In this document: positions 10,260 through 20,930 of the stretch, piece after piece | How positions within the stretch are numbered: the stretch's first letter is position 1 | Layout: every line of letters starts with the position of its first letter | Made by a program: the position numbers and the translations under genes | Notes under the pieces: model-generated | The model's database searches: none | What the model saw: only the letters and a program-made list of their open reading frames with translations | What the model was told of the DNA's origin: nothing | Assembly: GCF_003610295.1 (NCBI RefSeq) | Contig: NZ_RAPV01000002.1 | Location: 806,001 to 870,000, forward strand | DNA from: Paraburkholderia sp. BL23I1N1 | Lineage (GTDB): Bacteria > Pseudomonadota > Gammaproteobacteria > Burkholderiales > Burkholderiaceae | Length of the DNA: 64,000 nt | Reading direction: 5' to 3'

Positions 10260-11513
10260 TTAGGAGTCCATCGCGGAGCCGCCGGCGTGTCGCGTGTCCT
10301 GTGCGAGTTGTGCGGGTTGCGCAAGTCGAGCGTTTTGCGCCGAACGGCGGCGCGCATTCAGTTTCTTCAACCAGATCACCAGTCCCGTTGCGCTCAACAA
10401 GGCGACCGCAATCCCCACCGCGCTAATCAGAATCCGCCCGCCGAGACCGAGGATGCGTCCCGAGTGCAGCGGGAATTGCACCTGCATGAAGATGTCGCCC
10501 GCCGTGCCCTTGCCGGGAATCTGCGCGCCGAGTAGCTTGCCAGTGGCCGCGTCCCAATACATCCACGGATTGCCGAGGCCGATGTCGCCGTGATCGTTGC
10601 CGGTTGCGTAGAAACCGACGCCATAGGCATGCAGGTATTCCGCGTAGTAAAGACCACCCGGCGGCACCTTCAGGTCCTGCGCTTTACCGGCTTGCTCTGC
10701 TAGCTGCACCACGCGCTCGCGACTCAGCACCGGGTCGCCGGGCTGCGGCGTGCGCAGGATTTCGGGGTTGCTGACCGGATCCGGCGTGAGCGTCGAGAAC
10801 AGCGACACGATCGGCCGAACGACCGGCGCCGAGAGATTCATCGACACGGAAGTCAGCGCGACGATCACCAGCAAGCCCCAGATCCACACGCCGCCCGAGC
10901 GGTGCAGATCGAAGGTGAGCGCATAGCCGCCGCGCCCAAGGCGAAACGCGAACGACTTGCGCCACGCCTTGAAGCTCGGAAACGAAAGCCATAGCGCGAT
11001 CACGCTATCGATCAGCCACACGATCCCGACGATACCCATCAGCCACGTGCCGATATCGACGCCGCCCGTGAACGGCAATTGCAGCGTGTAGTGCAGCTTG
11101 TAGATAAACGGAATCAGATTGAGCCGAGCGAGCGACACTGCGCCCCATTCGCGTCGCCCCTGGATATCGCCGGTGGCGGGATCGACGGCGATCTGATTGA
11201 AGTCGAGTGGGTAAGGCTGCTGCGTGGCGGGGTTCGTGCGCGGCAACACCATCATCTGCAAGGTGTGGCCGGGCTCGGCGGCGAGCGGCAGATACGTCAC
11301 CTGCAGGCGCGGATCCGCCGCTTCGATACGACGTGCCAACTCGAGTCCCGAAAGCGCCGGGCCGGCGGTGCGCGCTTTGAAGAACGAGGGGTTCAGCGCC
11401 GCATCGAGTTCGTGATCCCACGCGATGATCGCGCCGCTCAGGCCGGCGACGAACAGAAACAGCGCAATGGCAACACCGAACCAGCGATGCAGGCGGACGA
11501 GTTGCCGCCTCAT
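10260..11513 (-). CDS. PepSY-associated transmembrane (PepSY_TM) protein
   Basis: Multi-pass inner-membrane protein of the family often linked to siderophore/iron uptake and ferric reduction. Started at 11513 (MRRQLVRLHRWFGVAIALFL) it is 417 aa. An upstream in-frame ATG at 11600 adds 29 residues that do not look native and would overlap a Fur-like site. Membrane helices are at about 13-35, 145-165, 200-220 and 350-375; LHRWFG and LHYTLQLPFTG are typical family patterns, and the long loop is periplasmic. The C-terminus is Ala/Gln-rich. Confidence 0.88.
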   Translation of the reverse strand: MRRQLVRLHRWFGVAIALFLFVAGLSGAIIAWDHELDAALNPSFFKARTAGPALSGLELARRIEAADPRLQVTYLPLAAEPGHTLQMMVLPRTNPATQQPYPLDFNQIAVDPATGDIQGRREWGAVSLARLNLIPFIYKLHYTLQLPFTGGVDIGTWLMGIVGIVWLIDSVIALWLSFPSFKAWRKSFAFRLGRGGYALTFDLHRSGGVWIWGLLVIVALTSVSMNLSAPVVRPIVSLFSTLTPDPVSNPEILRTPQPGDPVLSRERVVQLAEQAGKAQDLKVPPGGLYYAEYLHAYGVGFYATGNDHGDIGLGNPWMYWDAATGKLLGAQIPGKGTAGDIFMQVQFPLHSGRILGLGGRILISAVGIAVALLSATGLVIWLKKLNARRRSAQNARLAQPAQLAQDTRHAGGSAMDS

Positions 11514-11581
11514 AAGCGAGCCGGCGAAATGCGGTGGAAAGTCAGGCGGGGCAGACGGGGTGTCACGGCAAAGGCGTAGTG

Positions 11582-11600
11582 AAATGAGAATTGTTCGCAT
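11582..11600 (-). promoter_or_regulatory. candidate Fur box upstream of the PepSY gene
   Basis: AAATGAGAATTGTTCGCAT resembles the Fur 19-mer, with TGAGAAT and TTCGCA half-sites. It lies about 70 bp upstream of the preferred PepSY start. Iron control of this family is common. The match is imperfect and judged by eye. Confidence 0.4.
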
Positions 11601-11684
11601 CTTATGCGAGTCGGGTGGCTTACTGCAAGTGTTCAGAGAGCGGTGGTCGCGTCACGGATCTGGCCCCTTGGATACGGTGGGCGC

Positions 11685-11711
11685 AAAAAAAGCGGCACCG
11701 AAGTGCCGCTT
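11685..11711 (-). terminator. rho-independent terminator after the AI-2E-family permease
   Basis: A 9-bp stem (AAGCGGCAC at 11690-11698 with GTGCCGCTT at 11703-11711) has a 4-base loop. On the minus strand it is followed by a U-run (the A-run at 11685-11691). It lies about 50 bp after the stop of the permease gene at 11762. Confidence 0.85.
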
Positions 11712-11761
11712 CGCCTGCGCTCGCTAAGTCCGCTAAATCCACGCAGCAGTCTGGTTGCTGC

Positions 11762-12847
11762 TCACACCAACCGCAAATAAATCAATTCCCGCTTGATATA
11801 CGCATAGAAGATCGGCGCCGCGACCACGCCGGGAATGCCGAACGCGGCTTCCATCACGAGCATCGCGATCAGCAATTCCCAGGCGCGCGCCTCGATCTGA
11901 CCACCGACAATGCGCGCGTTCAGGAAGTATTCCAGCTTGTGAATCACGATCAGGAATACCAACGACATGACCGCCGCCGGAAAGCTCACCGAGAGCGCCA
12001 CCGCGACGATGATCGTGTTCGAGATCAGATTGCCGATCACGGGCAGCAAGCCGACGATAAACGTCACCAGCACCAGCGTTTTGGAGAGTGGCAGCGTGTC
12101 GTGAAAGATTGGCAGGATCAGCAGCAGGAAGATGCCGGTAAAGACCGCATTGATCGCGGAAATCTTGACCTGAGCGAAGACGATGCGGCGAAAGGCGTCG
12201 GCGAAACGTGTCACGCGCGTGACGAACGCCGTGGACAGCGGCAGCCGTTGCATATGCTTCTGCGCCCCCACCGCGATGATCGCGCCGATGATCATGCCGA
12301 TCAGGATATGCGTGAAGCCGCGTGCCGCGGTCTTGCCGCTTTGCTGCAGCATGTTCGCGTGCGTCTGCATCAGCTCGGCTGCTTTGGCCTTCATCTGCTC
12401 GGTATCGACCGGCAGAGAGTTGGCGATGAATTGCGGAATCCGGCCGCGCGCCTGGTCGATCAGCTGCATCGCCTGGTCGAGCAGATTCTGCACGCTCGGC
12501 ACGTCATTCTCGAAATGTTCGATGATGCCGAGCGTCAATCCCGTCAGTGCGCCGACTATCACCACCGAGAGGATCACCACCGCGAGCCAGCGCGCGCGCT
12601 GACTCGACATATGCCGTTCGATGCGCGGCGCGATGGTGTGCACGAGTTGAAACACCAGCAACCCGGCCAGCAAGGCGCCGAGCAGTTTCAGGTCGATGAC
12701 CGCCCACATGCCGATCAGCATCAGCACGTAACTGCCGATTTCGACCGCCGAGAGCTTCGGCAAGCTCATGTCGCTGGTCAGCCTGACCGGGCGTGGGCGT
12801 AGGTCCTGCACTTGCCCGTCGTCGCTCGCCTGATTCCGCTTGGCCAT
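11762..12847 (-). CDS. AI-2E family transporter (YhhT/TqsA-like permease)
   Basis: Predicted inner-membrane permease of the AI-2 exporter superfamily; actual substrate unknown. The 361-aa product has hydrophobic pairs at about 32-65, 82-105, 170-190 and 230-345. The family pattern GxxLPVIGNLISN is visible in FIVGLLPVIGNLIS (about 262-275). It starts 34 bp after uvrA on the same strand and could be co-transcribed with it. A terminator follows. Confidence 0.9.
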   Translation of the reverse strand: MAKRNQASDDGQVQDLRPRPVRLTSDMSLPKLSAVEIGSYVLMLIGMWAVIDLKLLGALLAGLLVFQLVHTIAPRIERHMSSQRARWLAVVILSVVIVGALTGLTLGIIEHFENDVPSVQNLLDQAMQLIDQARGRIPQFIANSLPVDTEQMKAKAAELMQTHANMLQQSGKTAARGFTHILIGMIIGAIIAVGAQKHMQRLPLSTAFVTRVTRFADAFRRIVFAQVKISAINAVFTGIFLLLILPIFHDTLPLSKTLVLVTFIVGLLPVIGNLISNTIIVAVALSVSFPAAVMSLVFLIVIHKLEYFLNARIVGGQIEARAWELLIAMLVMEAAFGIPGVVAAPIFYAYIKRELIYLRLV

Positions 12848-12881
12848 GGCTTATTCCGTCTCCAACCCGTGTTGTGCAGCG

Positions 12882-15755
<2,874 letters not shown>

Positions 15756-16134
15756 GCGTTATTCCAAGACTTGGCCCGTGACCTGGCGGAAAGAGGAAGA
15801 GGCTAAACCTGCTACTATAACGACTTTTCAAGACCGCCGTTACGGCTTCCTGACAGCCCGAAGAAGGCACGAGGCAAGCTGTAAGGCAGCGGCTCAGCGC
15901 CGTGGGAAAGAGGTTTAACTGGGGCCAATTTCCGCGAGTACAAGGCGCCGCGAGACGCCAGACGGGCGTGCAGCAAGGTTAGGCCGCCGGCCCGGGTGCC
16001 GCGCCGTATGCTCTTGCTGCCGTGTCCGGCCGTTCCGTGGTAAGCCGCCTGGTTGTGGCCGTCCTGCGGGGAAGGCTCGCCCGCGGTGTGCCGCCCAGCG
16101 GCAGGCCGCCCCGCTCATTCAAAGAACGCTCCCG
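15756..16134. other. divergent intergenic region between uvrA and the MFS gene
   Basis: About 380 bp without a convincing gene. It must hold the uvrA promoter; GTTATAGT on the minus strand near 15811-15818 is a possible -10 element. It must also hold the promoter of the MFS gene. Short frames here have no recognisable product. Confidence 0.5.
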
Positions 16135-17322
16135 ATGTCCAATCCGTCCGCTACATCCTCACGCATGAGCGCGCCTGAAATGCGCGCGACCGTGTCGCTT
16201 GCCGCCATCTTCGCGCTGCGCATGCTCGGCCTGTTCATGATCATGCCGGTGTTCTCGATCTACGCGAAGACCATTCCGGGCGGCGATAACGTGCTGCTGG
16301 TGGGTATCGCGCTCGGCGCCTACGGCGTGACGCAGTCCATGCTGTACATCTTTTACGGCTGGGTCTCCGACAAAATCGGCCGCAAACCGGTCATTGCGAC
16401 CGGCCTCCTGATCTTCGCGCTCGGCAGTTTCGTCGCGGCGGGCGCGCACGACATGACGTGGATCATTGTCGGCCGGGTGATTCAGGGCATGGGTGCGGTG
16501 TCGTCCGCGGTGATTGCGTTTATCGCCGACCTCACCGCCGAAGAGCATCGCACCAAGGCGATGGCGATGGTTGGCGGCAGTATCGGCGTTTCATTCGCGG
16601 TGGCGATCGTCGGCGCGCCGATCGTATTCCAGTGGGTCGGCATGAGCGGCCTGTTCACGCTGGTTGGCATTTTCTCGATTCTGGCGGTTGGCCTCGTGCT
16701 GTGGGTCGTGCCCGATGCGCCGAAGCCCGTGCATGTGCGCGCGCCGTTCGCCGAAGTGCTGCACAACGTCGAACTGCTGCGCCTGAATTTCGGCGTGCTC
16801 GTGCTGCATGCCACGCAAACCGCCTTGTTCCTCGTTGTACCGCGTATTCTCGAAGCTGGCGGCCTGCCGGTCGCGTCGCACTGGAAGGTGTATTTGCCGG
16901 TGATGGGCCTCTCGTTCGTGATGATGGTTCCGGCGATCATCGCCGCGGAAAAACGCGGGAAAATGAAAATCGTGTTGCTGTCGGCGATCGGTCTTATCCT
17001 GATCGGACAGTTGTTGTTGGGCGTCGCACCGCATACGATTCTGAGTGTGGCGGCGATCCTTTTTGTCTACTTTCTTGGCTTCAATATTCTTGAAGCATCG
17101 CAGCCTTCGCTGGTGTCGAAACTGGCGCCGGGAACCCGCAAGGGCGCGGCGGCCGGCGTGTACAACACCACCCAGTCGATCGGTCTTGCGCTGGGCGGTG
17201 TGATCGGCGGCTGGCTGCTGAAAGTGGACGGTCAGAGCGCCGTTTTCTTTACTTGTTCGGGGCTTGTTTTGTGCTGGCTTATAATCGCCGCACAGATGAA
17301 ACAGCCGCCGCGCAAGGCGTAA
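16135..17322 (+). CDS. MFS transporter (drug-efflux type, YajR-like)
   Basis: Twelve-helix major facilitator, 395 aa. It carries the motif-A-like loop GWVSDKIGRKPVIATG (about 76-91) between helices 2 and 3 and the antiporter-type motif in helix 5 (GGSIGVSFAVAIVGAPI). The start at 16135 follows a weak ribosome site (AACGCTCCCG). Substrate cannot be predicted. In many Burkholderia an MFS gene sits directly before ssb, as here. Confidence 0.92.
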   Translation: MSNPSATSSRMSAPEMRATVSLAAIFALRMLGLFMIMPVFSIYAKTIPGGDNVLLVGIALGAYGVTQSMLYIFYGWVSDKIGRKPVIATGLLIFALGSFVAAGAHDMTWIIVGRVIQGMGAVSSAVIAFIADLTAEEHRTKAMAMVGGSIGVSFAVAIVGAPIVFQWVGMSGLFTLVGIFSILAVGLVLWVVPDAPKPVHVRAPFAEVLHNVELLRLNFGVLVLHATQTALFLVVPRILEAGGLPVASHWKVYLPVMGLSFVMMVPAIIAAEKRGKMKIVLLSAIGLILIGQLLLGVAPHTILSVAAILFVYFLGFNILEASQPSLVSKLAPGTRKGAAAGVYNTTQSIGLALGGVIGGWLLKVDGQSAVFFTCSGLVLCWLIIAAQMKQPPRKA

Positions 17323-17445
17323 AAAGGCTCACTCAGAACTCACCCGGCGGACGGCTGAGGCGCAGTTCCGGTCTCCGGCCCGCAGGCTTGAGACGTGAAT
17401 CGTGCGTTGCCGCGCCGCCCGCAACGGAATCAACAGGAGAAACTC

Positions 17446-17979
17446 ATGGCATCCGTGAACAAGGTTATTCTCGTCGGCAATCTCGGAGCCGATCCGGAAG
17501 TCCGTTATCTTCCGAGCGGCGATGCAGTGGCGAACATCCGCCTTGCAACGACGGATCGGTACAAGGACAAGGCGTCCGGCGAAATGAAGGAAGCAACGGA
17601 ATGGCACCGTGTGTCGTTCTTCGGCCGGCTTGCTGAAATCGTGTCCGAGTATCTGAAGAAAGGCTCGTCGGTGTACCTGGAAGGGCGCATCCGCACCCGC
17701 AAGTGGCAGGCTCAGGACGGCACCGACCGTTACTCGACCGAAATCGTCGCCGAGCAGATGCAAATGCTGGGTGGCCGTGGCGGTTCGATGGGCGGTGGTG
17801 GCGACGAAGGCGGTTACAGCCGCGGTGAGCCGTCGGAACGTAGCGGCGGCGGTGGCGGCCGTGCGGTCTCGGGCGGCGGCGCGTCGCGTGGCGGCAGCGG
17901 TGGTGGTGGTGGTTCGAGCCGTCCGAGCGCACCGGCCGGCGGTGGCTTTGATGAAATGGACGACGATATTCCGTTCTAA
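17446..17979 (+). CDS. ssb: single-stranded DNA-binding protein
   Basis: Essential ssDNA-binding protein for replication, recombination and repair. The start at 17446 ([20 protein letters not shown]) has an AGGAG ribosome site 6-7 bases upstream; the frame extends 17 codons further upstream but that part is not conserved. The OB fold covers residues 1-108, followed by a long Gly/Ser/Arg linker and the acidic tip DDDIPF that docks partner proteins. 177 aa. Confidence 0.98.
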   Translation: MASVNKVILVGNLGADPEVRYLPSGDAVANIRLATTDRYKDKASGEMKEATEWHRVSFFGRLAEIVSEYLKKGSSVYLEGRIRTRKWQAQDGTDRYSTEIVAEQMQMLGGRGGSMGGGGDEGGYSRGEPSERSGGGGGRAVSGGGASRGGSGGGGGSSRPSAPAGGGFDEMDDDIPF

Positions 17980-18007
17980 GAGGAACTTCGTCCACTGATG
18001 TAAAGGT

Positions 18008-18068
18008 AGCCCCGGGTTTCTCATTCAAATCAATGATTTGGGTGGGTTTCTCGGGGCTTTTTATTTTT
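18008..18068 (+). terminator. rho-independent terminator of ssb
   Basis: AGCCCCG (18008-18014) pairs with CGGGGCT (18052-18058), and CATTCAAATC/GATTTGGGTG-like bases extend the arm. A TTTTTATTTTT run follows. It lies 29 bp after the ssb stop and marks the edge of the core region. Confidence 0.85.
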
Positions 18069-18115
18069 ACCGCGCTGATTCGATAGCAGGAACATGCGGT
18101 GTTGGTAAAAAATAG
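18062..18115. repeat. AT-rich inverted repeat, candidate attachment site
   Basis: TATTTTTACC at 18062-18071 is inverted at 18104-18114 (GGTAAAAAATA), 32 bp apart, immediately before the first recombinase gene and at the core/accessory boundary. The right arm (GGTGTTGGTAAAAAATAG) closely resembles the inner part of the RIT inverted repeats elsewhere in this window (GGTGTGGTAAAAAATATG). Its role as a recombination site is inference. Confidence 0.4.
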
Positions 18116-18142
18116 GCTCCAGGTTATCGATGGAGCCGTCAT

Positions 18143-19342
18143 TTGTATCCCTATTCGATTCGTGAAATTCGCCTTGAGAGCGGCGAGCGTTTTCCGCTGC
18201 TGGTCTACAGCGATCCTCTAGGTCTGCCGGTCCCCGGGGCCACGGAGTTCGGCCTTGTCAAACTGCGCGCGCGCGGCCTCAAGCGATCAAGCATCCGCCA
18301 ACGTACCGATGCGCTTGGCTGGATCTTGTATTTCCTTGATTCGAAGAAGATCGATCTCGTCAAGAAAGCGGCGGACGGCTTCTTTCTTTCTCTCAATGAA
18401 CTGGTAGCACTTGCGGATCACTGCCGCGCACGGCGAAAGCCCGCGAAGGGACTCTTGGTGATCAGCGTCACCCAGGCCGCAGTTCATTATTCGCTGGCGC
18501 TCGATTACATCGAGTGGGTATCGGAGCCTGTCATCGCACGGATGACGGATCCGCGTCGGCGTGAGTCCGCAAACATCGCTTTGGCGCGTTTCCATAAGCG
18601 CGCGAAGTCGGTTGCTCCGAAGCCAAGAGGACAGGACTCTCATATTAACGGCGAGCGGCATGGTCTTGAGGAGAATGCGCGCACCCTATTCCTCAAAGTG
18701 ATCCAGCCTGGAGATCCGGGCAACCCCTTCTCTGCTCGGTATCAGGTGCGCAACTACGCTTTGCTGTTACTCGCCTTCAGGCTTGGAGCGAGATCAGGCG
18801 AAATTCGCGGACTGAAAAAGTTTGATCTGAATCTCGACAGTGTCCCCGCCCAACTGACCATCATGCCGCGCTATCACGACGCTGACGATAAGCGACTTGA
18901 TCCCGCTGCGGCAAAGACCAACGGTAGATATCTGGAATTCCATTCCGAGCTGAAGGACGCGTTGGAGAATTGGCTACATGACAGAAAGAGCAGGGCCACG
19001 TGGCCTCGTGCGCATCGTAACCCGTACGTTTTTGTCAATCGCTTTGGCGATGCAATCGAGGGGCGCGGATATCGAAAGGTGATTGAGACGCTGAGACTGG
19101 CGCATCCGGAGCTTGAGGGGCTGTGTCACCACATGCTTCGACATGACTGGAACGAGCGTTGGGTGCAGATGGTTGACGATGACGGTGTGGAGTTCGCGAA
19201 GGCCGAGACGGAGCAGAAGTACGCAATGGGATGGTCACCGAACTCGAAGATGCCGTTGCGATACGGTCGACGGGCGACGGCCAAGGCGTCGAACAAGAGA
19301 ATTCTTAAATTGCAGAAAGGAAACGGTGCGCACGATGAATAG
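18143..19342 (+). CDS. tyrosine recombinase, first gene of a four-gene module
   Basis: 399-aa phage-integrase-fold protein. Starts at TTG (18143) with GGAG 8 bases upstream; no usable in-frame ATG lies upstream. Catalytic boxes are visible: Arg in FRLGARSGEIRGL (about 214), HxxR in HHMLRHDWNERW and a C-terminal Tyr in MPLRYGRRATA. An Arg/Lys-rich tail follows. It overlaps the next gene by 8 bp. It resembles GmtY-type recombinases of gamma-mobile-trio modules, judged from layout and size only; a generic integrase is the alternative. Confidence 0.82.
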   Translation: MYPYSIREIRLESGERFPLLVYSDPLGLPVPGATEFGLVKLRARGLKRSSIRQRTDALGWILYFLDSKKIDLVKKAADGFFLSLNELVALADHCRARRKPAKGLLVISVTQAAVHYSLALDYIEWVSEPVIARMTDPRRRESANIALARFHKRAKSVAPKPRGQDSHINGERHGLEENARTLFLKVIQPGDPGNPFSARYQVRNYALLLLAFRLGARSGEIRGLKKFDLNLDSVPAQLTIMPRYHDADDKRLDPAAAKTNGRYLEFHSELKDALENWLHDRKSRATWPRAHRNPYVFVNRFGDAIEGRGYRKVIETLRLAHPELEGLCHHMLRHDWNERWVQMVDDDGVEFAKAETEQKYAMGWSPNSKMPLRYGRRATAKASNKRILKLQKGNGAHDE

Positions 19343-20930
19343 CCTTGCACAGAGTACTACGAGTGAACTACCGGGTCCTATCGACGTTGCGGGCCACGAT
19401 AACGATGTTGAGGGAACGTTATCGTTACCACAGTTTTCTGGAGACGTATGGCGGCTTGACGCCCAAACGATCATCAACTGGAATTTGCTTGCGCCTGCCG
19501 GGCCGACAGTCGTCACTGCCTTGCGCAAGTTCGTTGCGTATGTATTCGTCAACCGGTCTGCAGCTACCGCCAGAGGATACTTCAGGAGCCTGTGCTTAAT
19601 CTTCAAAGAAGCAACTGCGATAAACATAGACGCCTCTGACTTGGGAGCGTATGACATTACCCTGTTTCATCAACTTCGAATTCAGATGTCTTCGAAATAT
19701 GCCGTCTCGACCATCGCGTGGTCGTTACACGCCTTTCGATCGTGGTACGTGTGGTGTACTGAGGCGGAAATCGATGGTTTTGACTTTGATATAGCCGTTG
19801 TTCTCGACAGTCTCGTGATCGGAGGTGGCCCAAAGGGTGAGGCTGTTCTCGGACACGACCCGAACGTCGGGCCATTGCATCCTGCCGAATTTGACCGCCT
19901 TTTCTTGGCGCTGCGGAAAGCGACACAAGACGAAGCAATACAGGATCAGGATCTTGCCGTAGCGTGGCTCTTTGTTGCTTTTGGGTGTAATCCCAAGAAT
20001 CTTTATTTGCTCCACGACGAAGATTTGCTCAAAACGAAGATGGCTGACGGAACTACGGAATACGAATTGCGTATTCCACGTATCAAGAAGCCGGGGGTCG
20101 CCGAACGCAGCCAGTTCCGCACGAGACCTTTGCGGCTCGATATCGGAATTCTGCTGGAGCGTGTCGTCAGGTGGAATGCTGGAGCACGAGCACTCGTGCA
20201 GGCAGCGGCTCTAGAGCGACAATTTACGACACCGATGTTCAGGCGCGGCGAGTCGCGCGAGGAATTGATCGGAACACAGTTTGAAACGCAGGCTTATCGT
20301 TGGCGAACCGTAGACTTCAATCGGGCGCTGGCACGGGTGGTTCGAAAACTGAATTTGACTTCAAACAATGGCGAACCGTTAATGCTTACGCCCCGGCGTC
20401 TGCGTTATACGTTCGCGACCAGGCTCGTTCAGGATGGTGCATCGCCTGCGATACTCGCGGATGCGCTAGATCACACCGACCTCCAACATGTCATGGTGTA
20501 CTACAACGCACGCTCGGACATTGTTGTGAAGCTTGACCTGCACGTTGCCATGAAACTCGCTCCCTATGCTCAATCCTTCATGGGCGTCGTTGTACAGCGC
20601 GAAGCGGACGCGACTCGTGGCAGCGATCCTGCAAGCCGTGTAAAGCACTTTGATAAAGACCACGGCAAGCTCTCAGACCTCGGCTCATGCGGAAGCTTTG
20701 GATTTTGCGGATTGGCCGCACCCATAGCCTGTTACACGTGCGCGCGATTCCAGGCTTGGCTGGAAGCTCCGCACGAAGAAGTGCTCAATGCATTGTTGGC
20801 CGACCGGGACGCGCATCTTCAGCGAGGTGCTGATCCCAAGATGACGCAGGCGAGAGACTTGACGATCACAGCGGTAGCGACGGTCGTCCAACTTTGCAAG
20901 CGCATGAAGGAGGCAGATACAAATGCATGA
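19335..20930 (+). CDS. degenerate tyrosine recombinase, second gene of the module
   Basis: 531 aa from ATG 19335, overlapping the previous stop by 8 bp. A SAM-like N-terminal region (about 50-150) precedes a recombinase core. The HxxR box reads LTPRRLRYTFATRL and the last box LDHTDLQHVMVYY with candidate Tyr. The first catalytic Arg box is FGCNPKNLYLL, which has no Arg at the expected place, so this subunit may be structural. The C-terminus has a Cys cluster (CGSFGFCG...CYTCARF), a possible zinc site. Confidence 0.78.
   Translation: MNSLAQSTTSELPGPIDVAGHDNDVEGTLSLPQFSGDVWRLDAQTIINWNLLAPAGPTVVTALRKFVAYVFVNRSAATARGYFRSLCLIFKEATAINIDASDLGAYDITLFHQLRIQMSSKYAVSTIAWSLHAFRSWYVWCTEAEIDGFDFDIAVVLDSLVIGGGPKGEAVLGHDPNVGPLHPAEFDRLFLALRKATQDEAIQDQDLAVAWLFVAFGCNPKNLYLLHDEDLLKTKMADGTTEYELRIPRIKKPGVAERSQFRTRPLRLDIGILLERVVRWNAGARALVQAAALERQFTTPMFRRGESREELIGTQFETQAYRWRTVDFNRALARVVRKLNLTSNNGEPLMLTPRRLRYTFATRLVQDGASPAILADALDHTDLQHVMVYYNARSDIVVKLDLHVAMKLAPYAQSFMGVVVQREADATRGSDPASRVKHFDKDHGKLSDLGSCGSFGFCGLAAPIACYTCARFQAWLEAPHEEVLNALLADRDAHLQRGADPKMTQARDLTITAVATVVQLCKRMKEADTNA

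Noticed and set aside
11591..12802. 403-aa plus-strand frame
   Set aside because: Antisense to the AI-2E-family permease; composition is His/Arg/Gln-rich as in shadow frames.
17760..17950. GGT/GGC-rich repeats in ssb as a repeat element
   Set aside because: They encode the normal glycine-rich linker of SSB and need no other explanation.
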